Source of the DNA: an uncultured Roseovarius sp.
GTDB taxonomy: Bacteria > Pseudomonadota > Alphaproteobacteria > Rhodobacterales > Rhodobacteraceae
Length of the DNA: 64,000 nt
Direction: 5' to 3'
NCBI RefSeq assembly: GCF_947489715.1
Contig: NZ_CANLER010000013.1
Location: 1-64,000, forward strand
A model generated the notes under the pieces. That model did not search any database. It saw only the letters and a list, made by a program, of their open reading frames with translations, and was not told where the DNA came from. The position numbers and the translations under genes were made by a program. Shown in pieces: positions 1 to 10,292 of this stretch; the stretch's first letter is position 1, and every line of letters begins with the position of its first letter.

Positions 1-2
1 AC

Positions 3-74
3 GGCCTGCGCTTCGCCATCCGCGAAGGCGGCAGAACCGTCGGCGCAGGCGTCGTCGCCAAAATTATCGAATAA
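3..74 (+). CDS. tuf: C-terminal end of elongation factor Tu (truncated by window start)
   Basis: Translation GLRFAIREGGRTVGAGVVAKIIE* is the conserved EF-Tu C-terminus; followed by rpsJ. Confidence 0.93.
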   Translation, partial: GLRFAIREGGRTVGAGVVAKIIE

Positions 75-176
75 TCCCTAAAAGGCCCCGGAGCGATCCG
101 GGGCAGGGTTCGACGAGGGGGGCCGGGTGGTCCGGCCTTCCTCCTATCAACTCCAATGCCGTGAAAGGCTAAATGA

Positions 177-485
177 ATGCAAAGCCAAAACATTCGCATC
201 CGGCTTAAGGCGTTTGACTACCGTGTACTGGACGCCAGCACACAGGAAATCGTCAACACTGCCAAGCGTACCGGTGCCGACGTCCGTGGGCCCATCCCGC
301 TGCCGAACAAGATCGAGAAATTCACTGTTCTGCGTGGCCCCCACGTGAACAAGAAATCCCGCGATCAATGGGAAATCCGCACGCACAAGCGCCTGTTGGA
401 TATCGTCAACCCCACACCCCAGACCGTGGACGCGCTGATGAAGCTCGACCTGGCTGCCGGTGTGGACGTTCAGATCTCGGTTTAA
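177..485 (+). CDS. rpsJ: 30S ribosomal protein S10
   Basis: 102 aa, [22 protein letters not shown]...; canonical S10 sequence and operon position. Confidence 0.98.
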   Translation: MQSQNIRIRLKAFDYRVLDASTQEIVNTAKRTGADVRGPIPLPNKIEKFTVLRGPHVNKKSRDQWEIRTHKRLLDIVNPTPQTVDALMKLDLAAGVDVQISV

Positions 486-500
486 GGAGGGCACCTGACA

Positions 501-1367
501 ATGTTGCGCTCTGGTGTAATTGCAAAGAAAGTCGGCATGACCCGGCTTTTCATGGAAGACGGGCGGCAGGTGCCGGTAACCGTTCTTCAACTGGATAAAC
601 TGCAGGTCGTTGCCCAACGCACACCCGAGGCCCACGGCTATGCCGCGGTGCAGCTGGGTGCCGGCACGGCCAAGGCAAAGCGGACCTCGAAAGCCATGCG
701 TGGCCATTTCTCGGCTGCCAAGGTGGAACCCAAGCGCAAGGTCGCTGAGTTCCGCGTGGCACCCGAGGCGATGATCGAAGTCGGCGAGGAAATCACCGCG
801 AACCACTACTTCGAAGGTCAGTTCGTAGACGTCTGCGGCACCTCGATCGGTAAGGGTTTCGCAGGGGCCATGAAACGCCACAACTTTGGTGGTCTGCGCG
901 CCTCGCACGGTGTGTCGATCAGCCACCGTTCGCACGGCTCAACCGGTCAGTGTCAGGATCCGGGCAAGGTGTTCAAAGGCAAGAAAATGGCCGGCCATAT
1001 GGGCGCTGCTCGGGTGACCACGCAGAACCTGCAAGTGGTCCGCACCGATGCCGATCGTGGTCTGATCATGATCAAGGGCGCCGTGCCGGGCTCCAAAGGC
1101 GGTTGGGTGACAGTCAAGGATGCGGTCAAGAAACCGTTCCCTGAAAACGCCATTCTGCCCGCGGGCCTGAAATCCATGGCCGAAGAAGCCGCGAAAGCCG
1201 CTGAAGAAGCCGCTGCTGCCGCCGCCGCCGAAGCAGAAGCCGCAGCAGCCGCTGCCGCCGAAGCCGAACAGGCCGCGATGGAAGCTGCCGAGGCAGAGGA
1301 AGCCAAGGTAGATACAGTTGCCGAAGCAGAAGCTGCTGAAGCCGAGAAGAAGGAAGGCGAGGAATGA
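501..1367 (+). CDS. rplC: 50S ribosomal protein L3 with Ala/Glu-rich C-terminal extension
   Basis: [21 protein letters not shown]...; L3 core followed by ~65 aa low-complexity tail. Confidence 0.98.
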   Translation: MLRSGVIAKKVGMTRLFMEDGRQVPVTVLQLDKLQVVAQRTPEAHGYAAVQLGAGTAKAKRTSKAMRGHFSAAKVEPKRKVAEFRVAPEAMIEVGEEITANHYFEGQFVDVCGTSIGKGFAGAMKRHNFGGLRASHGVSISHRSHGSTGQCQDPGKVFKGKKMAGHMGAARVTTQNLQVVRTDADRGLIMIKGAVPGSKGGWVTVKDAVKKPFPENAILPAGLKSMAEEAAKAAEEAAAAAAAEAEAAAAAAAEAEQAAMEAAEAEEAKVDTVAEAEAAEAEKKEGEE

Positions 1368-1981
1368 AACTCGACGTGATCAAACTGGACGGCAAGAAGG
1401 CCGGCTCGGTCGATCTGGGCGAAGAGATCTTCGGCCTGGAGCCGCGCGCGGACATCCTTCACCGTGTCGTCCGCTGGCAGCGCAACAATGCGCAGGCCGG
1501 TACGCATAAGGTCAAGACCCGGTCCGAAGTCAGCTATTCGACCAAGAAGATCTATCGCCAGAAAGGCACCGGTGGCGCACGCCACGGCGCCCGTTCGGCA
1601 CCGATCTTTCGTGGTGGTGGCGTGTATAAAGGCCCGGTTGTCCGTTCGCACGGGCATGAACTGACCAAGAAGTTCCGCAAGCTTGGCCTCAAGCACGCCC
1701 TGTCGGCCAAGATGGCCGCTGGTGAGCTGGTGGTGATTGATGAACTGAAATCGGCAGGCAAAACCGGCGCTTTGGCCAAGCAGGTCAAGGATCTGGGCTG
1801 GAAGCGCGCGTTGATCATCGACGGCGCCGAGGTGAACGCAGATTTCGCCAAGGCCGCCCGTAATATCGAAGGTCTGGACGTGCTGCCGTCGATGGGCGCA
1901 AACGTTTATGACATCCTCAAGCGTGACACTCTGGTGATCACCAAGGCGGGTGTCGAAGCACTGGAGGCTCGGTTGAAATGA
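1364..1981 (+). CDS. rplD: 50S ribosomal protein L4
   Basis: 205 aa, L4 motifs ([28 protein letters not shown]); overlaps rplC stop. Confidence 0.98.
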   Translation: MKLDVIKLDGKKAGSVDLGEEIFGLEPRADILHRVVRWQRNNAQAGTHKVKTRSEVSYSTKKIYRQKGTGGARHGARSAPIFRGGGVYKGPVVRSHGHELTKKFRKLGLKHALSAKMAAGELVVIDELKSAGKTGALAKQVKDLGWKRALIIDGAEVNADFAKAARNIEGLDVLPSMGANVYDILKRDTLVITKAGVEALEARLK

Positions 1982-2274
1982 GCGCGAAGGCACAACATTA
2001 CGACGTGATCCGCAAGCCGGTCATCACCGAAAAGGCCACCATGGCGTCCGAAAACGGCGCGGTTGTCTTTGAGGTGGCGATGGACAGCAACAAGCCCCAG
2101 ATCAAGGAGGCTGTCGAGGCGCTCTTTGGTGTGAAGGTCAAAGCGGTCAACACCACGATCACTAAGGGTAAGGTCAAGCGGTTCCGCGGCGCATTGGGTC
2201 GTCGCAACCACATCAAGAAGGCCTACGTAACCCTTGAAGAGGGCAACACGATCGACGTGACCACCGGTCTTTGA
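1978..2274 (+). CDS. rplW: 50S ribosomal protein L23
   Basis: 98 aa, [17 protein letters not shown]...; overlaps rplD stop. Confidence 0.97.
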   Translation: MSAKAQHYDVIRKPVITEKATMASENGAVVFEVAMDSNKPQIKEAVEALFGVKVKAVNTTITKGKVKRFRGALGRRNHIKKAYVTLEEGNTIDVTTGL

Positions 2275-2300
2275 TCGAGACGCATTGAAAAGATTGAAAG

Positions 2301-2326
2301 GCCCTCGCGAAAGCGGGGGCTTTTTT
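2301..2326 (+). terminator. Rho-independent terminator after rplW
   Basis: gccctcgc-gaaa-gcgggggc followed by tttttt. Confidence 0.8.
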
Positions 2327-2424
2327 CATTTTTGCCAATAACCGCTTTGAGCCCTTTGTGACGAATGCTGCCCTGAGAGCGAATGACTGTTTAACGACAT
2401 CAGAGCTGATAGACGAGTGAAGTA

Positions 2425-2871
2425 GTGAGAAGATTTGAAAACCGCGGACAGAGCGAGTTGACCGAAAGGAAATTCAACTTAGTGCTTTCTATGGTCGCTT
2501 GCTTTGTCGCTGTGGAAGCGGGCGCTTTAGTCGTTTGCACTGGGATAATGGTCCTCGAAGGCGGTCTATTCGCAAGTCTTGATGGAATTGCTGTGTGGGC
2601 ATTCGCACAGCCAGTAATACTTTTCATCGCTCTTGGCTCCATGCCACTGGGAGCACTTTTGCGCATGGTTTTGGGTTTGGCATTTGAGCAGCCGCTTTCT
2701 GTTGCTCTAATTGCCGGAGGTATGGTTGGACTAGTTGGATCAGCTCTTTTTGCCTTTTTCACCAATGATGGTTTGTTCGCTTGGGTTCGGGCAATGCCGC
2801 TAGGATTGGTTGCCGGGGTCGTCGGCGGATGGACATGGTGGCGGATTGAGAAACCGTTTCTTGATCGTTAA
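2425..2871 (+). CDS. Hypothetical multi-pass membrane protein
   Basis: 148 aa ORF with several hydrophobic segments; lower GC than flanks. Confidence 0.6.
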   Translation: MRRFENRGQSELTERKFNLVLSMVACFVAVEAGALVVCTGIMVLEGGLFASLDGIAVWAFAQPVILFIALGSMPLGALLRMVLGLAFEQPLSVALIAGGMVGLVGSALFAFFTNDGLFAWVRAMPLGLVAGVVGGWTWWRIEKPFLDR

Positions 2872-3175
2872 AAATTGTTAGACAGCAAAGACTCATGAAA
2901 GCTGCCATTGGAGCAATCGCATCGAAAGTCGGAAAGGCCCGCAGAGCCGATGGCGGCACCAAGATCATTGTGGACTTTTGAGCCGTTCATTCCATCAATC
3001 TCGCTCGGCTTGTCCGGGCCGCTACCGGCTTCTTTCAGGAGGGCGCTTTGCAACGTACCAGCCCTTAGGACCGTTGAAGTATCGGTGAAGAATGTGCGTT
3101 TAAATTCCGGCCCGATATACTCTCCAGGTCGGGTTGCGGCCCTCCCGCATTTTGCATCGCCACGCAAGTTGCCTT

Positions 3176-4372
3176 TCAGGCGGCGTCGCGGCCTTCCATG
3201 ATCATGCTGAAAATCTCGGGGTCCGTCACGCCTTCGGATCCGATCAGCAGTACGCGCGCCTGACCGTCGATGCCAAGCGTATCGGCCAGGGCGGCATCTT
3301 CCCGGATTGCGATCAGCACGGCCAGCCCGGCGATGGCGCTTTCGCCCGCCTCAATGGCGGTGTCGCCTTCCAGCGGGCGGGCCATCAGGCGTACGGTCGG
3401 GGCCACGATGGCTTCGGGGATGGTCAGGAAATCGCTGGCTTCTTCCGCCAGGATTTCCCAGGCCAGTTGCGACGGCTCGCCGCAGGACAGGCCCGCCATT
3501 AGGGTTTCCTCGGCAATCGCCACATTGGTTGCGGTGCCGGTCTTGGCGCTCTCGAACAGACAGGCGGCCAGTTCGGGTTCCACGATCAGCACCCGTGGCA
3601 TCGCATCGCCCCAATACTGCCGCAACCCGGCGATCACGCCTGCGGCCAGTCCGCCGACACCGCCCTGCAGGAACACATGGGTGGGTGCGCGTTCCAGCGC
3701 CTCGCAGATTTCCTGTGTCATCACCCCATAGCCCGACATCACATCGCGCGGCGGTAGTGAATAGCCGGGCCAGGACGTGTCGGACACCACGAACCAGCCG
3801 TTTTCCTCGGCCTCGGTCTTGGCCAGCGCAACGGATTCGTCGTAATCGCCGTCGATCCGGATCACATCCGCCCCCAGATCGCGCATTGCGCTTGCCCGGC
3901 CTTCGCTGACCTCGGCGTGAATATAGATCCGGCAGGGCGCACCCCACCGCTGACAGCCCCAGGCCAGTGACCGGCCATGATTGCCATCCGTGGCCGACAC
4001 CAGCGTAATGCCCGCAACCGCGTCTGCGTATTTTCCGGTGCGGATATCGGCCAGGCTTACCTCGTTCCCGGTGCGCCGGGCGACCTCACGCTGCAACACC
4101 CGCTGCGCCGCGTAAGAACCGCCCAATGCCTTGAAACTGCCCAGGCCAAAGCGCGGCCCCTCGTCCTTGTACAGGATCTCCCCCACGCCGATCCGCGCCG
4201 CAAGCGTGGCAAGCGAGACCAGGGGCGTCGGCGCATGGCCGTCCCACTGGGTGATCTCGGCGCGCGCCGTGGCAAAATCATCGCGCGTCAATACACGGGT
4301 CGCGGCATCGCCGGTCTTGCGGGTCGCGGCCACATGGCCAAGGCGGGCAGGGGGAAGCAGAGCGGTCATCAT
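3176..4372 (-). CDS. dpaL: Diaminopropionate ammonia-lyase (PLP fold-type II)
   Basis: 398 aa; KDEGPRFGLGSFKALGGSYA and SATDGNHGRSLAWG motifs, typical of diaminopropionate ammonia-lyase. Confidence 0.85.
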   Translation of the reverse strand: MMTALLPPARLGHVAATRKTGDAATRVLTRDDFATARAEITQWDGHAPTPLVSLATLAARIGVGEILYKDEGPRFGLGSFKALGGSYAAQRVLQREVARRTGNEVSLADIRTGKYADAVAGITLVSATDGNHGRSLAWGCQRWGAPCRIYIHAEVSEGRASAMRDLGADVIRIDGDYDESVALAKTEAEENGWFVVSDTSWPGYSLPPRDVMSGYGVMTQEICEALERAPTHVFLQGGVGGLAAGVIAGLRQYWGDAMPRVLIVEPELAACLFESAKTGTATNVAIAEETLMAGLSCGEPSQLAWEILAEEASDFLTIPEAIVAPTVRLMARPLEGDTAIEAGESAIAGLAVLIAIREDAALADTLGIDGQARVLLIGSEGVTDPEIFSMIMEGRDAA

Positions 4373-5517
4373 GTATCCTGTCTTGCTGGAAGGCGATCAC
4401 GAACCAGCGCCGCCCAGAAGGCAGCCCCGATAGGTAAAAGCGCGTCGTTGAAATCATAATCGCTGGCATGCAGCGGTTGTCCGTGCGGGCCATCCTCGCC
4501 ATTTCCCAAAAGCAGGAAACAGCCCGGCACCGCGGCGCTGAAATGCGCAAAATCCTCGGAAAAACTCATGGGCGGGCGATCCGGGATGGTCTCAAGCCCG
4601 GCGGCGCGCGCGGTGCGGACCGCCGCGTCAACCGGCGTTTCGGCGTTGATGACCTCGATGAACTCGGTGTTGAAACGTACCGTCGCACTGATCCCATGCG
4701 CCGCCGCCACACCGTTCACGATCTGGCGCATGAACGCCTCGATCGCCTGCCGGTCCTCGGGCAGACGCGCCCGCGCATCGCCCTTCAGGACCGCATGGCC
4801 CGGCAGCACATTGCGTTGACCGTCGGTCAGGAATTCCGTCACCGACACCACCGCGCTCGAACTTGGTGCCAACTTGCGCGACACGATGGTTTGCAGCACG
4901 CTTACCATCTCGGCGCCCACGGTGATCGCATCGACCCCGACCTGCGGCATCGACGCATGGCCCCCCTTGCCGGTGATCTCGATCTCGAACAGGCTCTCGC
5001 TGGCGCAGATCTGCCCCACACGGGTCGAGACCTGACCCACCGGCGCGCCGGGCAGGTTGTGGATGGCATAGACCTCGTCGATGGGAAACCGTTCCAGCAC
5101 GCCTTCGTCGATCATCGCCTGCGCGCCCAGGCCGTGTTCCTCGTTGGGCTGGAAAATGAACACGACCGTGCCGTCGAAATCGGGATCGCCGGCCAGCGTT
5201 TCCGCCGCCCCCAGCAGCATCGTCATGTGCCCGTCATGGCCGCAGGCATGCATCACGCCGGAATTTTCCGAGACATAGCCATGCGTGCTCGTCTCAAGGA
5301 TCGGCAGCGCATCCATATCCGCGCGCAGCCCGATCGCCCGGTTGCCGCCGCCCGCGCGCAAGATGCCGACCACCCCCGCGCCCTCATGCACCTCAAGGCC
5401 AAGCCCGCGCAATATTCCGGCCACGGTCGCCTTGGTCCGCGCCTCCTGAAATCCCAGCTCGGGATCGCGGTGGAAGGCATGGCGTTGCTGGATCAGTCTG
5501 GCGTGTAGGTCGTGCAT
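4369..5517 (-). CDS. M20-family amidohydrolase / hippurate hydrolase-like peptidase
   Basis: 382 aa; GLRADMDALPI, HACGHDGHMTMLLG, FIFQPNEEHGLGAQAMI motifs; overlaps dpaL start. Confidence 0.88.
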   Translation of the reverse strand: MHDLHARLIQQRHAFHRDPELGFQEARTKATVAGILRGLGLEVHEGAGVVGILRAGGGNRAIGLRADMDALPILETSTHGYVSENSGVMHACGHDGHMTMLLGAAETLAGDPDFDGTVVFIFQPNEEHGLGAQAMIDEGVLERFPIDEVYAIHNLPGAPVGQVSTRVGQICASESLFEIEITGKGGHASMPQVGVDAITVGAEMVSVLQTIVSRKLAPSSSAVVSVTEFLTDGQRNVLPGHAVLKGDARARLPEDRQAIEAFMRQIVNGVAAAHGISATVRFNTEFIEVINAETPVDAAVRTARAAGLETIPDRPPMSFSEDFAHFSAAVPGCFLLLGNGEDGPHGQPLHASDYDFNDALLPIGAAFWAALVRDRLPARQDT

Positions 5518-5681
5518 ATCGGGTCTCTGCTAAGGTTGCGCGTAGCATAGGTAACCACGGGCGCGGTTTAGCGTCAAAGATCACCTGATCGGTGAGGAAA
5601 ATTCTACCGAAACCGCCCAGGCTTGATCGTTTTCCAACGACCGGCGGCGCCCGGCCTTCGCCTCATGCACAACCCGCCGGC

Positions 5682-6170
5682 TCAGACACCGGCCGTAATA
5701 TCGAATTCTATTTCATGCTCAGTCCCGGCGTTATTGTTGCCGTCCGTCTCGATGTAAAGGATTCCAATATTCTCGAAACTGATCTCGACCCGCTCACTGA
5801 TCACCTCCAGCGGGTCATCCTGCCCGTCATTGAACATGTGATAGGTCTTCAGCGTGCAATTGGTCATGGTGATCTTGAGGTAATCCAGATGGCTGCGCCC
5901 ACTTGTTGCGTGATGCACCTTCAGCACGATCTGATCGAACGCCTTTCCCTGCATCACCGCCAGCGCGAGATAGGGCGAGGCGGCATCATAGAACTTGTGC
6001 ACCTCCAGCGGCGACACCATCGCCCGCCCCTTGGGCCGCCCGGCGCGCGCGCCCTTGACCTTGCGCGTCACGCCCCATTCCAGCCCATGCACGTCAATCG
6101 CGTCCGGATGGTTCGCGTCCTTGCTTTCACCAGGGATGTTGGGAATGGTCAGAAAACCCTTGATCGGCAT
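5682..6170 (-). CDS. hcp: Hcp-family type VI secretion tube protein (orphan)
   Basis: MPIKGFLTIPNIPGESKDANHPDAIDVHGLEWGV...GRPKGRAMVSPLEVHKFYDAASPYL...VHHATSGRSHLDYLKITMTN...; Hcp signature. Start placed at internal Met of the 177-aa ORF. Confidence 0.82.
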   Translation of the reverse strand: MPIKGFLTIPNIPGESKDANHPDAIDVHGLEWGVTRKVKGARAGRPKGRAMVSPLEVHKFYDAASPYLALAVMQGKAFDQIVLKVHHATSGRSHLDYLKITMTNCTLKTYHMFNDGQDDPLEVISERVEISFENIGILYIETDGNNNAGTEHEIEFDITAGV

Positions 6171-6404
6171 AATGGTATCTCCAAATAAATTTCTATTATG
6201 AGCAGAGTGTAGCACGAGAAACTTTTCCCGCGAAGCTGCCTGCGGATAAACCGGTCCCGCCCGGTTTGCCCGGGCAGCGCCCGACCTCCCCCCGGAGGGC
6301 GTTTTTGCAACGTTGAGTCAGATAAATGGGCTGGGGCTTTGGATAGGTCGGTCTGGACAAGCTCCGTGCCAAGCGCCCCCAGGTCGGCCGCCGCCCTTCG
6401 TTTC

Positions 6405-7856
6405 CTACATCAATAACGCAAAGATGGTGGCGCCCAGCAAAATTAAATCTTTCAAAGTTAACAACACCTCACCAGACTCATATAGCGGATGCGATTTAAT
6501 CGCTTTGGTTGTGCGGATCAGAATGCTGATTTTCGCGACTCGGCTGAAAATCCGTGTGGCTTCGTCCGCACCGGGCAAGGCAGGGGCCCCGCTTGGCAAT
6601 GGTCCGGTTGCATCGTTGATCAGCGTTGGAATATCGTGATCCCAATCGTCGGCCAGCGCAGGCTCGGAAATTGCCCGAAGCATGGGTAAGGCGGCTTCCA
6701 GTTTTTCCTTCGCGCCCTCGGGCAGTTCACGGATCACCTGTTCGCTAAGAATTTTCCGGTTTTCTGCCACTTCCGGATGGGTGGCCCTGATCGCGCGTGC
6801 GCCTTCCTCGACAGCAGCCTGCAACGCGAGGTTTTCTTCGCTCGGAGGTAATTCATCACTTAGTATCTGCCGTGTCAGACCCGCGTGAACACTGACAAAA
6901 CCCATCTCGATCTGCTGTGGGTCATTGCCGTATTTCGTCGCGACGCGGCGCAACACCCGCACCTCGCGCGACTGGTCGTGCAAGCCGTTGGACGGGTTGG
7001 CTAAGGCGTCGTCCAGCGCGTCCTCTACCTGCGTGAGCGTCGCGCCCAGAAGATCGGGTTTGGCGACCTCAATGGGAACGGTGAAGAACTTCGCGCTTTC
7101 CTGATTGAATTCAACCCGCTCGGCCTGAGGTGTCTTTTCTGAAAGGAACTCAGCCCTGATCCGCTCAATCTCCTCGGCCACCGCCTCCGGCCCGGACTCC
7201 CAGATCGCGTCCTCAATCAACGCCACCCGCCGCTGAAGTTCCCAATCCATCGGCTTGCCATCGAGAAACCCCTGATACCACTCGCGCCAAAACTGCCCAT
7301 AGAGCGGTCGAATGATCAGCGCACTCAAAAGACGTTCCGTCGCGTCTCGAAGCTGTTTGGACTTTTTCTCCGGCCATATTGGTTCGAGCAACATAAAGGT
7401 AGGGCCTGGTTCCAATGAATTAAGCAAGGCGGGGGATACTTCTAAATCGGTTTCAGTTGCGTACTGGTTGTTCGTACGAAGACGGGTAACAACGTTCACA
7501 AATGATTCAAAATTCTGCCTGGTTCTAAGCTCACTGCTTGTATGATCTGCTGGATTGAAAGCAGCCAACCCACCAACATCAAAAAAAGAGAGGAGGACCG
7601 GATCATCATCGACCAGATCAATGGCTTGCTTGGTGATTGTTGATTGAAATGTACTTCGCGCTGCATCCTCTGCATCGAGATCGCCATATCGTGCAAATAC
7701 CCCAAATTGCAAAGTGAACCGAAAAGCCGCAAAATAGGATAAATCCGGCCAACCTTGTGCAGTTTCGATTTTCTTGTCGAAATTCACCAAACTGCGTAAT
7801 TGCCATAAAAAGGCTAGTGCTCTTGACGAGGTGGCACTTTGATTTCTGAAATCCAT
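6405..7856 (-). CDS. Hypothetical protein with C-terminal transmembrane segment
   Basis: Long ORF (open to 7970; internal Met MDFRNQSATSSRALAFLWQ preferred because the first ATG overlaps the lepA start codon); C-terminus LKDLILLGATIFALLM. Confidence 0.7.
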   Translation of the reverse strand: MDFRNQSATSSRALAFLWQLRSLVNFDKKIETAQGWPDLSYFAAFRFTLQFGVFARYGDLDAEDAARSTFQSTITKQAIDLVDDDPVLLSFFDVGGLAAFNPADHTSSELRTRQNFESFVNVVTRLRTNNQYATETDLEVSPALLNSLEPGPTFMLLEPIWPEKKSKQLRDATERLLSALIIRPLYGQFWREWYQGFLDGKPMDWELQRRVALIEDAIWESGPEAVAEEIERIRAEFLSEKTPQAERVEFNQESAKFFTVPIEVAKPDLLGATLTQVEDALDDALANPSNGLHDQSREVRVLRRVATKYGNDPQQIEMGFVSVHAGLTRQILSDELPPSEENLALQAAVEEGARAIRATHPEVAENRKILSEQVIRELPEGAKEKLEAALPMLRAISEPALADDWDHDIPTLINDATGPLPSGAPALPGADEATRIFSRVAKISILIRTTKAIKSHPLYESGEVLLTLKDLILLGATIFALLM

Positions 7857-7968
7857 ATTTTGACGGTGTCCTAGAATAATTGGTACGCCTGATCCGGATT
7901 GGCGGGCATAAGTGGTTTGGTTCAAGCCACCTTGACCAACCCCCATTTCCCATACATATCCCGAAACC

Positions 7969-9768
7969 ATGACAGACCTCGCTCATATCCGCAATTTCTC
8001 GATCGTGGCCCATATCGACCACGGGAAATCCACGCTGGCCGACCGCCTTATCCAGTCCACCAACACGGTGGCGGATCGGGACATGAAGGAACAGCTTCTC
8101 GACAGCATGGATATCGAGCGTGAGCGTGGCATCACCATCAAGGCCAACACCGTCCGCATCGACTATACCGCCGACAATGGCGAGGCCTATGTGCTCAACC
8201 TCATCGACACGCCCGGCCATGTCGATTTCGCCTACGAGGTCTCCCGCTCCATGCGCGCGGTCGAGGGCTCGCTACTGGTTGTCGACAGCACCCAGGGGGT
8301 CGAGGCGCAGACGCTTGCCAATGTCTACCAGGCCATCGACGCCGACCACGACATCGTGCCGGTGCTGAACAAGATCGACCTGCCCGCCAGTGATTGTGAC
8401 CGCGTCGCCGAACAGATCGAGGACGTGATCGGCATCGACGCCACCGGCGCCATCCAGGTCAGCGCCAAGACCGGCGTCGGCATCCACGAAACGCTGGAGG
8501 CCATCGTCGCCCACCTGCCGCCCCCCACGGGCGACCGTGACGCGCCCCTCAAGGCGATGTTGGTCGACAGCTGGTATGACGCCTACCTTGGCGTGATCGT
8601 CCTTGTCCGCATCATGGACGGCGTCCTGAAAAAGGGCGACCGCGTCAAGATGATGTCGAACGGCTCGGTGCACCATGTCGACCGCATCGGCGTCTTCAAA
8701 CCGGAACGCGCCGATATTGCCGAGCTGGGACCGGGCGAAATCGGCTTCCTCACCGCGTCGATCAAACAGGTCCGCGACACCCGCGTCGGCGACACGATCA
8801 CGCACGAAAAGAAAGGCGCGACCGAGGCGCTGCCGGGCTTCAACCCGTCCCAGCCCGTCGTCTTCTGCGGCCTCTTCCCGGTCGATAGCGCCGAATTCGA
8901 AGACCTGCGCGATGCCATCGACAAACTGGCCCTTAACGACGCCAGCTTCTCGTATGAAATGGAAACCTCCGCCGCGCTTGGCTTTGGCTTCCGCTGCGGC
9001 TTCCTGGGCCTTCTCCACCTTGAGGTCGTGCGCGACCGGATCGAACGCGAATACGATATCGAACTCATCACCACCGCGCCCAGCGTGGTCTATCACGTCT
9101 ACATGCGCGACGGCTCGCAGATCGAACTGCACAACCCCGCCGACATGCCCGACCTGACCATCGTCGACCACCTCGAAGAACCGCGGATCAAGGCCACCAT
9201 CCTTGTCCCCGATGAATTCCTCGGCGATGTGCTGAAACTCTGCCAGGACCGCCGCGGCATCCAGCTTGACCTGACCTATGCGGGTAGCCGCGCGATGGCC
9301 GTCTATGACCTGCCCTTGAACGAGGTGGTGTTCGATTTCTACGACCGCCTGAAATCCGTCACCAAGGGCTACGCGTCATTTGACTACCAGCTCACCGGCT
9401 ATCGCGAGGATAACCTGGTGAAAATGTCCGTGCTGGTGAACGAGGAACCGGTCGATGCGCTCTCCATGATGGTCCACCGCGACCGGGCCGAGGCGCGCGG
9501 GCGTGCCATGGTCGAAAAGCTCAAGGACCTGATCCCGCGCCACATGTTCAAGATCCCGATCCAGGCGGCCATCGGCGGCAAGGTCATCGCCCGCGAGACG
9601 CTCTCCGCGATGCGCAAAGACGTGACCGCGAAATGCTACGGCGGCGACGCGACCCGGAAGAAGAAACTGCTGGAGAAGCAGAAGGCGGGCAAGAAAAAGA
9701 TGCGCCAATTCGGGAAAGTGGATATTCCACAAGAGGCGTTTATCAGCGCTCTCAAGATGGACAGCTAA
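7969..9768 (+). CDS. lepA: Elongation factor 4 (LepA GTPase)
   Basis: 599 aa; [37 protein letters not shown]; LepA C-terminal [29 protein letters not shown]. Confidence 0.98.
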   Translation: MTDLAHIRNFSIVAHIDHGKSTLADRLIQSTNTVADRDMKEQLLDSMDIERERGITIKANTVRIDYTADNGEAYVLNLIDTPGHVDFAYEVSRSMRAVEGSLLVVDSTQGVEAQTLANVYQAIDADHDIVPVLNKIDLPASDCDRVAEQIEDVIGIDATGAIQVSAKTGVGIHETLEAIVAHLPPPTGDRDAPLKAMLVDSWYDAYLGVIVLVRIMDGVLKKGDRVKMMSNGSVHHVDRIGVFKPERADIAELGPGEIGFLTASIKQVRDTRVGDTITHEKKGATEALPGFNPSQPVVFCGLFPVDSAEFEDLRDAIDKLALNDASFSYEMETSAALGFGFRCGFLGLLHLEVVRDRIEREYDIELITTAPSVVYHVYMRDGSQIELHNPADMPDLTIVDHLEEPRIKATILVPDEFLGDVLKLCQDRRGIQLDLTYAGSRAMAVYDLPLNEVVFDFYDRLKSVTKGYASFDYQLTGYREDNLVKMSVLVNEEPVDALSMMVHRDRAEARGRAMVEKLKDLIPRHMFKIPIQAAIGGKVIARETLSAMRKDVTAKCYGGDATRKKKLLEKQKAGKKKMRQFGKVDIPQEAFISALKMDS

Positions 9769-10136
9769 AGCTGGCCATCTTGCGCGCTGAAAAGGCCAGT
9801 GCGGGAAAGCGGTTCACGAAGTGAATTGCGGCCGCACCCCGGTTAAGATGATACGGGATGCTATTGAAGATGGATGGGTGAAGCCGGTAAACATGTTTTG
9901 GGAGTCAAATATTGGTAGCATTGACTGAGAATAGTATTGCGTCATTTTGAAAAAATTCACCTGCAATGTTGGCGTTTTTTAACCTGAGAACCAACACTGT
10001 TTCGTGACATCTCATTGGCATGCCGCAAAATCGACTTATTTTTTTGGCAATATTTGAACGTCAGAAATATGGGCGCCCTTAAATTGGTGTTAACCTAATC
10101 TGTCGTACTCAACCGGGAGTTTCCTAGGGTGTAGAC

Positions 10137-10238
10137 ATGCAAATTGACAAATCCTTTATGATTACAGCTCTTTTTGCGTTTTTGACGATGCTTGTTCTAG
10201 GCGGCATTTTCCTAGCATTTTTGGCCGCAGCCATTTAA
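10137..10238 (+). CDS. Possible 33-aa single-TM small protein
   Basis: ATG...TAA encoding MQIDKSFMITALFAFLTMLVLGGIFLAFLAAAI; hydrophobic helix with charged N-terminus; below ORF-track length cut-off. Confidence 0.4.
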   Translation: MQIDKSFMITALFAFLTMLVLGGIFLAFLAAAI

Positions 10239-10292
10239 ATCTCTCAAATACCTAGATAAACTCGCTGGCTGAGAGTATTTGAGGTCTTTTCA

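Noticed and set aside
953-1993. 346-aa minus-strand ORF opposite rplC/rplD
   Set aside because: Antisense shadow of well-supported ribosomal genes; Ala/Ser runs mirror the L3 tail codons
2895-2981. 28-aa ORF MKAAIGAIASKVGKARRADGGTKIIVDF between the membrane ORF and dpaL
   Set aside because: Too short and no supporting context; could be chance or a remnant
9821-9928. 36-codon frame VNCGRTPVKMIRDAIEDGWVKPVNMFWESNIGSID
   Set aside because: Faintly transposase-tail-like (GRTP), but too short, with no inverted repeats to support a mobile element
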